Origin: Flavobacterium panacagri
Lineage (GTDB): Bacteria; Bacteroidota; Bacteroidia; Flavobacteriales; Flavobacteriaceae
Direction: 5' to 3'
Assembly (NCBI RefSeq): GCF_030378165.1
Contig: NZ_CP119766.1
Coordinates: forward strand, 5,208,001-5,272,000
Length of the DNA stretch: 64,000 nt
Shown here: in pieces, positions 36,325-46,123 of the stretch
Numbering within the stretch: the first letter of the stretch is position 1
Layout: every line of letters starts with the position of its first letter
Program-made: the position numbers and the translations under genes
The notes under the pieces: model-generated
Seen by the model: only the letters and a program-made list of their open reading frames with translations
The model's database searches: none
What the model was told of the DNA's origin: nothing

Positions 36325-37713
36325 TTAGATTCCAGCAATAACTTTAATTTCGTCAATAATACGAAGTGCCAATTTATCTGCAGCTTCCTGCGAAGGTGCT
36401 TCGGTATAAATACGAATAATTGGTTCTGTGTTTGATTTTCTTAAATGAACCCATTCTGTAGCAAAATCAATTTTTACACCGTCAATTGTCGAGATATCTT
36501 CGTTTTTATATTTCTCTGTCATTTGAGTTAAAATCGCATCGACATCAATCTGCGGTGTCAATTCAATTTTATTTTTACTCATATAATATTCCGGATAAGA
36601 AGCTCTCAAAGCTGCAACCGACATTTTTTTGTTTGCTAAATGTGTTAAGAATAAAGCAACTCCAACCAAACTATCGCGTCCGTAATGTAATTCAGGATAG
36701 ATAATTCCACCGTTTCCTTCACCACCAATTACAGCATTGTTTTTCTTCATTAATTCTACCACATTTACCTCTCCTACTGCACTTGCTTCGTAGTTTCCGT
36801 TGTGGGCTTTTGTAACGTCTCTTAATGCACGAGAAGAAGACATATTAGAAACTGTATTTCCAGGAGTTTTACTTAAAACATAATCTGCTACAGCAACTAG
36901 TGTATATTCTTCACCAAACATTTCTCCGTCTTCGCTGATGAACGCCAAACGATCTACGTCTGGATCTACCACGATTCCGAAATCCGCTTTTTCTTTTACA
37001 ACTAATTCTGAAATATCCGTTAAATGCTCTTTTAAAGGTTCTGGATTATGAGGGAAATGTCCGTTTGGTTCGCAGTATAATTCTACTACTTCCACTCCCA
37101 TTTGTTTCAGAAGTTTTGGAATAATAATTCCTCCCGAAGAATTTACACCGTCAACAACCACTTTAAATTTAGCTTCTTTAACAACTTCTATATCAACCAA
37201 AGGCAAATTTAAAACCTCGTCGATATGAATATCCATATAAGCATCATTCAAAATGATTTCGCCTAAACTATCAACGTCAGAAAAATCGAAAGCTTCTGCT
37301 TCAGCAATTTCTAAAATTTTAGCACCATCAGCGCCGCTTAAGAATTCTCCTTTAGCATTTAATAATTTTAAGGCATTCCATTGTTTTGGATTGTGAGAAG
37401 CTGTTAAGATAATTCCTCCGTCTGCTTTTTCTAATGGAACAGCTACTTCAACCGTTGGTGTTGTAGAAAGTCCAAGATCAATCACATTGATTCCTAAACC
37501 AATTAAAGTATTTACAACTAAATTGTGGATCATTGGCCCAGAAATTCTGGCATCACGACCAATTACCACGGTTAATTTATCTTTAGCAATGTTATTTTTT
37601 AAGAAAGTTCCGTATGCCGACGCAAACTTCACTGCATCAACAGGAGTCAAATTATCTCCTACTTTTCCTCCGATCGTCCCACGGATTCCAGAAATAGATT
37701 TTATTAGAGTCAT
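36325..37713 (-). CDS. glmM: Phosphoglucosamine mutase (phosphohexomutase family)
   Basis: A 462-residue alpha-D-phosphohexomutase: SISGIRGTIGG at the start, active phosphoserine loop TASHNPKQWN (Ser106), metal site DPDVDR, sugar loop GEGNGGIIY and phosphate-binding RKSNTEPIIRIY. It interconverts glucosamine-6-P and glucosamine-1-P for UDP-GlcNAc, peptidoglycan and LPS. The Bacteroidota enzymes of this size are annotated as GlmM, but a phosphomannomutase role cannot be excluded. It is transcribed alone and has an exact -7 element. Confidence 0.9.
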   Translation of the reverse strand: MTLIKSISGIRGTIGGKVGDNLTPVDAVKFASAYGTFLKNNIAKDKLTVVIGRDARISGPMIHNLVVNTLIGLGINVIDLGLSTTPTVEVAVPLEKADGGIILTASHNPKQWNALKLLNAKGEFLSGADGAKILEIAEAEAFDFSDVDSLGEIILNDAYMDIHIDEVLNLPLVDIEVVKEAKFKVVVDGVNSSGGIIIPKLLKQMGVEVVELYCEPNGHFPHNPEPLKEHLTDISELVVKEKADFGIVVDPDVDRLAFISEDGEMFGEEYTLVAVADYVLSKTPGNTVSNMSSSRALRDVTKAHNGNYEASAVGEVNVVELMKKNNAVIGGEGNGGIIYPELHYGRDSLVGVALFLTHLANKKMSVAALRASYPEYYMSKNKIELTPQIDVDAILTQMTEKYKNEDISTIDGVKIDFATEWVHLRKSNTEPIIRIYTEAPSQEAADKLALRIIDEIKVIAGI

Positions 37714-37739
37714 TTTTGTGAGTTAGGGTTATTTTTTTA

Positions 37740-37747
37740 CAAATATA
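37740..37747 (-). promoter_or_regulatory. Candidate -7 element for glmM
   Basis: The minus strand reads TATATTTG, an exact TAnnTTTG, 27 bases before the start codon. Confidence 0.45.
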
Positions 37748-37753
37748 AAAAAG

Positions 37754-37909
37754 TTACCGAGTTACTAAGGCGCTAAGTTTCTAAGATTTCAATTTTAACT
37801 TATAAGAAAGCACTTTCATTGCGTATTTTTATAACAAAATGATTTAAAAAAGTTTTTATACATTTACTAAAACAACTCGGAAACTTAGCCACTAAGATTC
37901 TCAGCAATT
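37754..37909. repeat. Imperfect inverted repeat (ctaag/cttag words)
   Basis: The left part (accgagttactaaggcgct) and the right part (actcggaaacttagccacta) are roughly complementary over about 30 bases, spaced by about 90. The element occupies the gap between glmM and the divergent AcpH-like gene. I take it for a dispersed flavobacterial palindromic element. Confidence 0.55.
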
Positions 37910-37918
37910 ATAGAAAAA

Positions 37919-38503
37919 ATGAATTTCTTAGCCCATATATATCTTTCTGGAGAAAATGATTTGATTAAAATAGGGAATTTTATGGCCGATGGAATTCGCG
38001 GCAAACAATTTGAACATTTTCCCGAAGATGTTCAAAGAGGAATTTTACTGCATCGTTTCATTGACACTTATACCGATTCTCACGATATTTTCAGAAAAAG
38101 CACCAAACGATTACACGATAGATATCATCATTATTCTGGCGTTATTGTAGATATTGTTTACGATCATTTTCTGGCAAAAAACTGGACAAAATATTCAGAC
38201 GAAAAACTAGAAACTTTTATCAATAGATTCTACAATTCATTACACGATAATTATGATATTTTAACAGAAAAAACACAGGGTTTAATGCCATACATGATCG
38301 AAAGAAACTGGCTTTTAAGTTATCGCACCACCGAAGGAATCCACCAGATTCTGACACAAATGGACCGCAGATCTAAAAACATTTCTAAAATGCAATATGC
38401 GGTAGAAGAATTAAATGAATTTTATGATGATTTTGAAGAAGAATTCACTTCTTTTTTTGAAGAAATAAAAGTACAAGCCAAAGCAAAATTGATTACGCTT
38501 TAA
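37919..38503 (+). CDS. Acyl carrier protein phosphodiesterase family (AcpH/DUF479)
   Basis: A 194-residue protein with the family pattern MNFLAHIYLSG, IGNFMADGIRGKQ, GILLHRFIDTYTDSH and IVDIVYDHFLAKNW; the His/Asp residues resemble an HD-type metal site. AcpH removes the 4'-phosphopantetheine arm from ACP; in Bacteroidota the activity is inferred from homology. Cytosolic. It is followed by the ggt gene after 33 bases, so the two may be co-transcribed. Confidence 0.88.
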   Translation: MNFLAHIYLSGENDLIKIGNFMADGIRGKQFEHFPEDVQRGILLHRFIDTYTDSHDIFRKSTKRLHDRYHHYSGVIVDIVYDHFLAKNWTKYSDEKLETFINRFYNSLHDNYDILTEKTQGLMPYMIERNWLLSYRTTEGIHQILTQMDRRSKNISKMQYAVEELNEFYDDFEEEFTSFFEEIKVQAKAKLITL

Positions 38504-38536
38504 CAGCTTTAGTTTTCATTACAAATCACATTACAC

Positions 38537-40216
38537 ATGAAAAAAATTACGCTTTTAATAGCTCTCATTTATATTAATACTAACGCGCAGCAAGCAAATC
38601 CAACAGGATTAGTTGTAACCAAAGCAATGGTCGTTTCGGCTCGTGAAGAGGCTTCTAAAATTGGTTCAGACATTATGAAACGAGGCGGCAATGCATTTGA
38701 TGCTATGGTTGGAACCGAATTGGCATTGGCAGTCGCTTTTCCTTTTGCGGGAAATATTGGCGGCGGCGGTTTTATGGTATATAGAAAAGCAAATGGCGAA
38801 GTAGGTTCTTTAGATTATCGTGAAAAAGCACCATTGGCCGCTACAAAAGATATGTTTCTAGACAGCGATGGAAATGTCATTAAAGGCAAAAGTACCGAGA
38901 CAGCTCTAGCAATTGGCGTTCCGGGAACTATCGCTGGAGTTTTTGCCGTTCATAAAAAATACGGCACCATGCCTATTGCTAAAATTTTAGAACCTGTAAT
39001 TGCTTTGGCTGAAAGAGGTGTTATAGTTACCAAAAAACAAGAAAAAAGTTTAAACGATTATCATGATAAAATTGTTAAGATAAACGGAGAGAATTCTCTT
39101 TTATCTGGAACTTTCAAAGAGAATGATACGATCAAATATCCAGCGCTGGCAAAGACTTTAAAAAGAATTCAGAAAAAAGGAAGAAATGAATTCTATAAAG
39201 GTGAGACAGCTAAAATTTTAGTTGATTATCTGAAGAAAAAAGGTGGCATCATTACAATGGAAGATTTGGCAAAATATGAAGCCAAATGGAGAAAACCGCT
39301 TCAGTTTACATACAAAGATTTAAAAATCACTTCGATGTCTCCACCAAGCAGCGGCGGCATCTGTTTGGCGCAGATTTTAAAAATGCTGGAACCGTATGAT
39401 TTATCCAAAATGGGACATAATTCTCCTGATGCCATTCAAGTTATTGTAGAAGCTGAAAGAAGAGCTTATGCTGATAGAAGCTACTTTTTAGGAGATCCGG
39501 ATTTTGTCAAAATTCCAGTAAAAGAATTATTAGATCAAAATTACTTACGTGATCGAATGGCAAGTTTTAATCCAGAAAAAGCCACTTTGTCTTCTGAAAT
39601 AAAAGAAGGAAAAGTCAATTATGCTGAAAGCACCGAAACGACTCATTATTCTATTGTAGATCAATTTGGAAATGCAATTGCAGCAACCACAACTTTAAAT
39701 GATGGATACGGTTCTAAATATTACTGCGATGAATTAGGTTTCTTTTTGAATAATGAAATGGATGATTTTAGTGCTAAACCAGGTTCGCCAAATATGTTTG
39801 GTTTGGTTGGAAATGAAGCCAACAGTATTGCACCGCAAAAGCGTATGTTGAGTTCGATGACACCAACAATTGTGGAGAAAAACGGAAAATTGTTTATGGT
39901 TGTGGGAACTCCGGGCGGTTCTACTATTATCACCTCAGTTTTGCAAACTATTTTAAATGTATACGAATACAATCTGAGCATGCAGGAAGCAGTAAATGCA
40001 CCACGTTTTCATCATCAGTGGCTTCCTGATTTGATTACTTTTGAACCAAATGCTTTTGAGACAAAAACAATAGACAAACTAAAAGCTAAAAATTACTTAA
40101 TCAATGAAAAACCAACTCCAATCATCGGAAAAGTGGATGCCATTTTAATCTTGCCTGACAGTAAATTAGAAGGCGGAGCTGACTTTAGAGGAGATGATAA
40201 AGCAGTTGGCTTTTAA
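38537..40216 (+). CDS. ggt: Gamma-glutamyltransferase (glutathione hydrolase)
   Basis: A 559-residue periplasmic Ntn-hydrolase with signal peptide (MKKITLLIALIYINTNAQ). It is made as a precursor and cleaved before a Thr: the motif TETTHYSIVD is present, giving Thr368 as the predicted nucleophile and splitting it into about 367 and 192 residues. Other signatures are GGNAFDAMVGTELAL, PFAGNIGGGGFMVY, SMSPPSSGGICLAQIL and GTPGGSTIITSVLQ. It hydrolyses glutathione and other gamma-glutamyl compounds. Normal length. Confidence 0.95.
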   Translation: MKKITLLIALIYINTNAQQANPTGLVVTKAMVVSAREEASKIGSDIMKRGGNAFDAMVGTELALAVAFPFAGNIGGGGFMVYRKANGEVGSLDYREKAPLAATKDMFLDSDGNVIKGKSTETALAIGVPGTIAGVFAVHKKYGTMPIAKILEPVIALAERGVIVTKKQEKSLNDYHDKIVKINGENSLLSGTFKENDTIKYPALAKTLKRIQKKGRNEFYKGETAKILVDYLKKKGGIITMEDLAKYEAKWRKPLQFTYKDLKITSMSPPSSGGICLAQILKMLEPYDLSKMGHNSPDAIQVIVEAERRAYADRSYFLGDPDFVKIPVKELLDQNYLRDRMASFNPEKATLSSEIKEGKVNYAESTETTHYSIVDQFGNAIAATTTLNDGYGSKYYCDELGFFLNNEMDDFSAKPGSPNMFGLVGNEANSIAPQKRMLSSMTPTIVEKNGKLFMVVGTPGGSTIITSVLQTILNVYEYNLSMQEAVNAPRFHHQWLPDLITFEPNAFETKTIDKLKAKNYLINEKPTPIIGKVDAILILPDSKLEGGADFRGDDKAVGF

Positions 40217-40256
40217 TACTTATTCGTTTTTATTTTTTTAATCTAACATTATAAAC

Positions 40257-40264
40257 TAATTTTG
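40257..40264 (+). promoter_or_regulatory. Candidate -7 element for the ClC gene
   Basis: TAATTTTG, an exact TAnnTTTG, 24 bases before the start codon. Confidence 0.45.
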
Positions 40265-40288
40265 TAAGAACGAATAATTTTAAAAAGA

Positions 40289-42073
40289 ATGCTCAAAAAA
40301 TATTTCAGAAGACTCGAAAGCATCATTGCTTTGGCACAATCCTTAATGACTCCAAAGCAGTTTCTTTTTTTGTCAAGCGTTCTTATTGGGATTTCGTGCT
40401 CTCTTGCTGTTATCGTACTAAAAACTTTCGCACACAGCGTTTTCTCCTTTGCAACTTACATTAACGGAATCTTAAAGTTAAGCTTTATTAATAGTATCCT
40501 TCCGATTGTCGGAATTCTATTGACTGTTTTTGTTGTAAAAAAAGTCCTAAATGGAAGTATCCAAAAAGGAACTTCTCAAATACTTTATGCTGTAGCCAAA
40601 AAAGCCAGTATCATTCCGAGAAAGCAGATGTATGCTCAAATCGTAACGAGTTCGTTAACAGTTGGCTTAGGAGGTTCTGCCGGTTTAGAAAGTCCGATTG
40701 TAATTACAGGTGCCGCATTTGGTTCTAATTATGCTCAGAATTATAAAATGCAGTATAAGGACAGAACCTTATTAATTGGATGTGGTGTTGCTGCTGGAAT
40801 TGCCGCTGCTTTTAATGCTCCAATTGCCGGTGTTCTTTTTGCAATTGAAGTTTTATTGGTAGACGTGAGCATTTCTGCTTTTACACCGATTATGATTTCT
40901 GCGGCAACCGGTGCATTAGTTTCAGCTATTGTTTTGGACGAAAGCATTCTTTTAAGCTTCAAAAAACAAGAAACATTCGATTATCACAATATTCCTTTTT
41001 ATGTAATATTAGGGGTTTTAACAGGGCTAACAGCAATTTATTATTCCCGAAATTTCCAGAGAGTAGAACATTATTTTGCCAAACAACAGATCAATCCTTA
41101 TAAAAAAGCATTAATTGGCTCGTCACTTTTAGCATTGCTGATTTTTGTTTTTCCAACTCTATTTGGCGAAGGATATGAAAGCATTAGAACCTTATCTGAA
41201 ACCGATCCTGGAAAATTATTAGACAATACTCTTTTTGCAGATTTTAGAAATAATCAATGGGTTTTACTGCTTTTTGTGGGTGCCACTATGATGATGAAAG
41301 TTTTTGCCTCGGGACTAACTCTTGGAAGCGGTGGAAATGGAGGAAACTTTGCTCCTTCTCTATTTTTAGGTTCTTATCTGGGATATTTCTTTTCTAAGCT
41401 AATAACAATGATAGGTTTGTCAAAACTACCAATTACCAACTTTACCATGGTTGGAATGGCGGGTATTTTGAGTGGATTATTTCACGCTCCATTAACGGCA
41501 ATATTTTTAATTGCAGAAATCACAGGAGGTTACGGTTTAATGATTCCGCTTATGATTGTTTCTTCCATCAGTTTTGCAATTTCAAAACGTTACGAAAAAT
41601 ATTCGCTTGACGTAAAAGGATTAGTAAAAAAAGGTCACGCTTTTACCAGTAATAAAGATTCTAATATTCTTTCCACTTTAGACATTGATACTATTATTCA
41701 ATGTGATTATTTAACAGTTCACCCGGAAGAAAATTTGAGCAAATTGGTTGATCTTATTTCTCATTCCAATCAAGTCGTTTTTGCGGTTGTTGACAATGAA
41801 AAAGAATTGGTTGGTGTAGTCCATTTTAATGATATCCGAGAAATTATCTTTAATTCCTATCGAGTAAAATACACTCAGATAAAAGATGTTATGAAAACTC
41901 CTGCCGCAACAATTTCTTCTTTTGACAGCATGGAAATTGTAATGAGTAAATTCGAAAAATCTAAATCGGCATTTCTTCCGGTTTTACGAAATGGAAAATA
42001 CTACGGTTTCATATCCAAATCTATAGCATTGGAAGCTTACAGAACCAAACTACGCGCTATGACGATAGAATAA
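40289..42073 (+). CDS. ClC-family chloride channel/antiporter with CBS pair
   Basis: A 594-residue membrane protein. The ClC core (residues about 20-440) has GGSAGLESPIVITGAAFG with the gating Glu region, GVAAGIAAAFNAPIAGVLFAIE, and SGGNGGNFAPSLFLGSYLG. Two CBS domains follow (about 455-525 and 530-590: VDLISHSNQVVFAVVDNEK, IKDVMKTPAATISSFDS), which sense adenine nucleotides in relatives. The first selectivity loop departs from GSGIP, as is common in this branch. It moves anions across the inner membrane, as channel or H+ antiporter. The stop codon is one base before the fic-promoter palindrome. Confidence 0.93.
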   Translation: MLKKYFRRLESIIALAQSLMTPKQFLFLSSVLIGISCSLAVIVLKTFAHSVFSFATYINGILKLSFINSILPIVGILLTVFVVKKVLNGSIQKGTSQILYAVAKKASIIPRKQMYAQIVTSSLTVGLGGSAGLESPIVITGAAFGSNYAQNYKMQYKDRTLLIGCGVAAGIAAAFNAPIAGVLFAIEVLLVDVSISAFTPIMISAATGALVSAIVLDESILLSFKKQETFDYHNIPFYVILGVLTGLTAIYYSRNFQRVEHYFAKQQINPYKKALIGSSLLALLIFVFPTLFGEGYESIRTLSETDPGKLLDNTLFADFRNNQWVLLLFVGATMMMKVFASGLTLGSGGNGGNFAPSLFLGSYLGYFFSKLITMIGLSKLPITNFTMVGMAGILSGLFHAPLTAIFLIAEITGGYGLMIPLMIVSSISFAISKRYEKYSLDVKGLVKKGHAFTSNKDSNILSTLDIDTIIQCDYLTVHPEENLSKLVDLISHSNQVVFAVVDNEKELVGVVHFNDIREIIFNSYRVKYTQIKDVMKTPAATISSFDSMEIVMSKFEKSKSAFLPVLRNGKYYGFISKSIALEAYRTKLRAMTIE

Positions 42074-42074
42074 C

Positions 42075-42118
42075 CTTAATATCGGATAAGTTAAAAATTT
42101 TTATTATCCGATATTAAG
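42075..42118. promoter_or_regulatory. Perfect 15-bp palindrome over the fic promoter (candidate operator)
   Basis: Arms CTTAATATCGGATAA (42075-42089) and its exact complement (42104-42118) are 14 bases apart; the spacer gttaaaaattttta is also near-palindromic. The right arm ends 3 bases before an exact -7 element, so it covers the region where a -33 box should be. The right arm is not followed by a T run, which argues against a simple terminator for the ClC gene. Confidence 0.65.
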
Positions 42119-42121
42119 AAG

Positions 42122-42129
42122 TACTTTTG
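42122..42129 (+). promoter_or_regulatory. -7 element of the fic gene
   Basis: TACTTTTG, an exact TAnnTTTG, directly after the palindrome and 7 bases before the start codon. Transcription would begin at or next to the start codon, making a leaderless or nearly leaderless mRNA. Confidence 0.5.
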
Positions 42130-42136
42130 TAGGATT

Positions 42137-43090
42137 ATGTGGAATATAAACCTAACATACAGAGAAGAATTTCAATCAACATTTGATCGGTTGTACCAAA
42201 AAAGGCAGGAACTGCAAACCAGCAGACCATTGCCTAATATCGCTTTGAATAAAATCCGTGAAAGTTTATCTCTAGAATGGACTTACAATTCAAATAGTAT
42301 TGAAGGAAATACAATGAGTCTACGCGAAACCCAAATGGTAATCCAGGAAGGCATTACGATTAAGGGAAAATCTCTTCGCGAACATTTTGAAACACACAAT
42401 CACGATAAAGCAATCGACTATCTATATTCAATTGTAGATGAAAATTACAAGCTTAGAAGTATTGACATACTTTCTATCCATGGTCTTGTTTTACGATCCA
42501 TTGAGGATGATTTTGCTGGGCGAATTCGAAATGGTGGTGTTCGTATTTCAGGAGCTAATTTTATGCCTCCAAACGCCAATAAGGTTTCAGATTATCTTGA
42601 TGAATTAATTGAGTTTATCAATACAAATCCGTTAGGACTAAACGATATTGAATTGGCAACAATTTACCATCATAAACTAGTCTGGATTCATCCCTTTTTT
42701 GATGGAAACGGCCGTACAGTTCGTCTAAGCATGAATTTATTATTGATGCGTTGTGGTTTTCCCCCTGCCATTATACTAAAAAATGACAGGAAAAAATATT
42801 ACGAAGCGCTTAATCAAGCCAATAATGGTAATTATCAAAAACTAACACTTTTGATGTGTCAGGCACTTGAACGAACACTTAATATTTATTTAAGCGCTAT
42901 GCCAGGAAGCAGTTATGATTATCAATCTATTCAAAACATTGTTAGCGAACCTGATACACCTTATGGTCAGGAATATGTAAGTTTATTAGCCAGAACAGGG
43001 AAAATAGACGCTTATAAAGAAGGCAGAAACTGGTACACCACCAAAGAAGCCATCGAAGATTATATAGCAACCCGAAAAAGAAAACGCTAG
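42137..43090 (+). CDS. Fic-family AMP-transferase with C-terminal excisionase-like HTH
   Basis: A 317-residue class II Fic protein. The inhibitory helix motif [ST]xxxE[GN] is S52-NSI-E56-G57 (in NSNSIEGNT), and the active-site motif HPFFDGNGRTVR begins at His185 and is complete. Such proteins transfer AMP from ATP to Ser/Thr/Tyr of targets and are held off by Glu56. Residues about 275-317 (GQEYVSLLARTGKIDAYKEG, RNWYTTKEAIEDYIATRK) resemble the excisionase/MerR-like winged helix, so it may also bind DNA. Upstream is a perfect palindrome over its promoter, which suggests autoregulation. No toxin partner gene is adjacent. Confidence 0.93.
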   Translation: MWNINLTYREEFQSTFDRLYQKRQELQTSRPLPNIALNKIRESLSLEWTYNSNSIEGNTMSLRETQMVIQEGITIKGKSLREHFETHNHDKAIDYLYSIVDENYKLRSIDILSIHGLVLRSIEDDFAGRIRNGGVRISGANFMPPNANKVSDYLDELIEFINTNPLGLNDIELATIYHHKLVWIHPFFDGNGRTVRLSMNLLLMRCGFPPAIILKNDRKKYYEALNQANNGNYQKLTLLMCQALERTLNIYLSAMPGSSYDYQSIQNIVSEPDTPYGQEYVSLLARTGKIDAYKEGRNWYTTKEAIEDYIATRKRKR

Positions 43091-43106
43091 TTTATACTAG
43101 CGTTTT
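43081..43106 (+). terminator. Terminator overlapping the fic stop codon
   Basis: AAAACGCTAG and CTAGCGTTTT form a perfect 10-bp stem with a 6-base loop and a T run. The fic stop codon TAG is inside the left arm. Confidence 0.9.
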
Positions 43107-43166
43107 TTGTTACTAATTGTAACATAAAGTTTTGCTATCGAGCACTAAAAGAACAAATCAAAGTGG

Positions 43167-43174
43167 TAACTTTG
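43167..43174 (+). promoter_or_regulatory. Candidate -7 element for uvrA
   Basis: TAACTTTG, an exact TAnnTTTG, 16 bases before the chosen ATG. Confidence 0.5.
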
Positions 43175-43190
43175 CGTTTTGCTCAAAATT

Positions 43191-46022
43191 ATGTTAGAAA
43201 AAGACAATACTATTGAAGTTCTTGGTGCAAGAGTTCATAATCTTAAAAATATAGACATTTCTATTCCGCGTGAAAAACTGGTTGTAATCACTGGTTTATC
43301 GGGTTCGGGAAAATCATCCTTGGCATTTGATACCATTTATGCTGAAGGCCAGCGTCGTTATGTTGAAACTTTTTCGGCATACGCCAGACAATTCCTTGGT
43401 GGACTGGAACGTCCTGATGTTGATAAAATTGACGGACTTTCGCCAGTAATTGCCATTGAACAAAAAACAACCAGCAAAAGTCCGCGTTCGACTGTTGGAA
43501 CCATTACTGAAATTTACGATTTCCTTAGACTTTTATACGCTCGTGGTGCTGATGCATACAGTTATAACACAGGCGAAAAAATGGTTTCGTATTCTGATGA
43601 GCAGATTAAAGATCTGATTATTCAAGATTATAAAGGAAAACGAATCAATATTTTGGCTCCGGTTATTAAAGCGAGAAAAGGACATTATGCCGAATTATTC
43701 CAGCAAATTACAAAACAAGGATTTTTAAAAGTTCGTGTAAATGGCGAAGTTCAGGATTTGGTCTCTGGAATGAAATTGGATCGTTACAAAACACACGATA
43801 TTGAAATTGTGGTAGACAGAATGCAGATTGAAGATACACCTGACAATCAGAAAAGATTGGCTGAAAGCATCAATACTGCCATGCATCATGGTGAAAATGT
43901 CCTGATGATTTTAGATCAGGATTCTAATGAAGTTCGTTATTTCAGCCGAAATTTGATGTGCCCTTCAACCGGAATATCTTATCAAAATCCGGAACCGAAT
44001 TTATTTTCTTTTAACTCACCAAAAGGAGCTTGTCCGCATTGCAACGGATTAGGAACGGTTCATGAAATCAATGTAAAAAAGATTATTCCAAATCCGAAAT
44101 TGTCTATTAAAAGTGGTGGTTTTGCTCCGCTTGGCGAATACAAATCTTCATGGATTTTCAAACAACTGGAAACCATTGGAGAAAAATTCGGATTTAAAAT
44201 TACCGATCCAATCGAGAAGATCCCCGAAGAAGCCATGACCATGATTTTGCATGGCGGAAAAGATAAATTTGCCGTCAACTCAAAAGATCTTGGTGTAACC
44301 AGAGAATACAAAATTGATTTTGAAGGGATTTCAAATTTCATCAAAAATCAATATGATGAAAGTGCTACAACTAGTATCAAACGATGGGCAAAAGATTTTA
44401 TGGACGAAATTCCATGTCCGGTTTGTGATGGTTCCCGTCTTAAAAAAGAAGCTTTATTTTTTAGAGTAAATGAAAAAAATATCACGGAATTGTGTGATAT
44501 GGATATTTCAGATTTAACAGCATGGTTTCAAGATTTGAATAGCCATTTGACTGACAAACAGCTTTTGATTGCTTCTGAGGTTGTAAAAGAAATCAAAGAC
44601 CGTTTGAACTTCTTAATGAATGTTGGTTTGAATTATTTGGCTTTAAGCCGAAGTTCAAAATCGCTTTCTGGAGGAGAAGCACAACGTATCAGATTAGCAA
44701 CACAAATTGGCTCCCAGTTAGTTGGAGTTTTATATATTTTGGATGAGCCAAGTATTGGTTTACACCAAAGAGACAACGAAAAATTGATTCATTCTTTGGA
44801 GCAATTACGTGATATTGGAAACTCGGTTATTGTAGTGGAACACGATAAAGACATGATCGAAACAGCCGATTATGTAATTGATATTGGGCCAAAAGCTGGA
44901 AAATATGGTGGAGAAATCATTAGCATTGGAACTCCAAAAGAAACTTTAAAATCAAACACGATTACCGCTCAATATCTGAATGGTAAAATGAAATTTGACA
45001 TTCCAAAGAAAAGAAGAAAAGGAAACGGAAAATTCTTAAAACTGACTGGAGCAACAGGAAATAACTTAAAAAATGTCTCAATTGAGATTCCTTTAGGACA
45101 AATGACCTGCGTTACGGGAGTTTCGGGTAGTGGAAAATCAACTTTAATTAATGAAACACTTTATCCGATTTTAAATGCCTACTATTTTAATGGTGTAAAA
45201 AAACCACAGCCTTATAAAAAAATTGAAGGTTTAGAACATATTGACAAAGTTATCGATATTGACCAAAGTCCGATTGGGCGTACTCCACGTTCGAATCCTG
45301 CGACTTATACGGAAGTTTTTACAGAAATCAGAAATTTGTTTACGATGACTTCAGAAAGCATGATTCGAGGTTATAAAGCAGGACGTTTCAGTTTTAACGT
45401 AAAAGGCGGACGATGTGAAACTTGTGAAGGTTCTGGAGTAAGAACAATCGAAATGAACTTTTTACCAGATGTTTATGTAGAATGCGAAACTTGCCAAGGA
45501 AAACGTTTTAACAGAGAAACTTTAGAAATTCGTTATAAAGGAAAATCTATTTCTGATGTTTTAGATATGACAGTTGATGAAGCAGTTCCATTTTTTGAGA
45601 ACATCCCAAAGATTCATAGAAAAATCAAAACCATTCAGGACGTTGGTTTAGGATATATTACACTTGGTCAGCAAAGTACAACACTTTCCGGTGGTGAGGC
45701 ACAGCGTATTAAACTGGCCGGAGAATTGTCTAAAAAAGATACAGGAAATACCTTTTATATTCTAGATGAACCTACTACAGGATTACACTTTGAAGATATT
45801 CGCGTTTTGATGGAAGTTATCAATAAACTGGTTGACAAAGGAAATACGATTTTGGTAATCGAACATAATATGGACGTTATCAAACTGGCAGATTATATTA
45901 TCGACATTGGCCCAGAAGGCGGTAAAGGTGGTGGACAATTAGTTGCCAAAGGAACTCCTGAAGAAGTAGCTAAGAATAAAAAGAGTTACACTGCTAAGTT
46001 TTTGAAGAAAGAATTAGAGTAA
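43191..46022 (+). CDS. uvrA: Excinuclease ABC subunit A
   Basis: 943 residues from the ATG that begins [14 protein letters not shown]; a TTG 12 bases upstream would add LKI only and lies too near the -7 element. Two ABC modules: Walker [14 protein letters not shown] and [13 protein letters not shown], signatures [12 protein letters not shown] and [12 protein letters not shown], Walker [12 protein letters not shown] and [11 protein letters not shown]. Zinc centres are CPHCNGLG with CPVCDGSRL, and CETCEGSG with CETCQGKRF. UvrA recognises DNA damage and loads UvrB in nucleotide excision repair. Complete and normal in length; closed by a hairpin at 46031. Confidence 0.97.
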   Translation: MLEKDNTIEVLGARVHNLKNIDISIPREKLVVITGLSGSGKSSLAFDTIYAEGQRRYVETFSAYARQFLGGLERPDVDKIDGLSPVIAIEQKTTSKSPRSTVGTITEIYDFLRLLYARGADAYSYNTGEKMVSYSDEQIKDLIIQDYKGKRINILAPVIKARKGHYAELFQQITKQGFLKVRVNGEVQDLVSGMKLDRYKTHDIEIVVDRMQIEDTPDNQKRLAESINTAMHHGENVLMILDQDSNEVRYFSRNLMCPSTGISYQNPEPNLFSFNSPKGACPHCNGLGTVHEINVKKIIPNPKLSIKSGGFAPLGEYKSSWIFKQLETIGEKFGFKITDPIEKIPEEAMTMILHGGKDKFAVNSKDLGVTREYKIDFEGISNFIKNQYDESATTSIKRWAKDFMDEIPCPVCDGSRLKKEALFFRVNEKNITELCDMDISDLTAWFQDLNSHLTDKQLLIASEVVKEIKDRLNFLMNVGLNYLALSRSSKSLSGGEAQRIRLATQIGSQLVGVLYILDEPSIGLHQRDNEKLIHSLEQLRDIGNSVIVVEHDKDMIETADYVIDIGPKAGKYGGEIISIGTPKETLKSNTITAQYLNGKMKFDIPKKRRKGNGKFLKLTGATGNNLKNVSIEIPLGQMTCVTGVSGSGKSTLINETLYPILNAYYFNGVKKPQPYKKIEGLEHIDKVIDIDQSPIGRTPRSNPATYTEVFTEIRNLFTMTSESMIRGYKAGRFSFNVKGGRCETCEGSGVRTIEMNFLPDVYVECETCQGKRFNRETLEIRYKGKSISDVLDMTVDEAVPFFENIPKIHRKIKTIQDVGLGYITLGQQSTTLSGGEAQRIKLAGELSKKDTGNTFYILDEPTTGLHFEDIRVLMEVINKLVDKGNTILVIEHNMDVIKLADYIIDIGPEGGKGGGQLVAKGTPEEVAKNKKSYTAKFLKKELE

Positions 46023-46030
46023 AAAAAATA

Positions 46031-46064
46031 TCTTTGTCAAGGTTTTCAAGCTTTGACAAAGATT
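46031..46064 (+). terminator. Hairpin after uvrA
   Basis: ATCTTTGTCAA and TTGACAAAGAT form an 11-bp stem 8 bases past the stop. The word CTTTGTCAA/TTGACAAAG recurs at 54058-54097, so this may be a dispersed repeat used as terminator. Confidence 0.7.
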
Positions 46065-46123
46065 CTTATATTTTCATAATTTAACAGTAATTATTTTATA
46101 TTTTAGCTCTAAAAAAGCGAAAT

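Noticed and set aside
42075-42118. Palindrome as ordinary terminator of the ClC gene
   Set aside because: The right arm is followed by AAGTACTTTTG, not by a T run, and a promoter element follows at once; operator is the better reading, though a weak terminator is not excluded.
43288-43470. Antisense frame in uvrA
   Set aside because: Shadow of the conserved uvrA reading frame.
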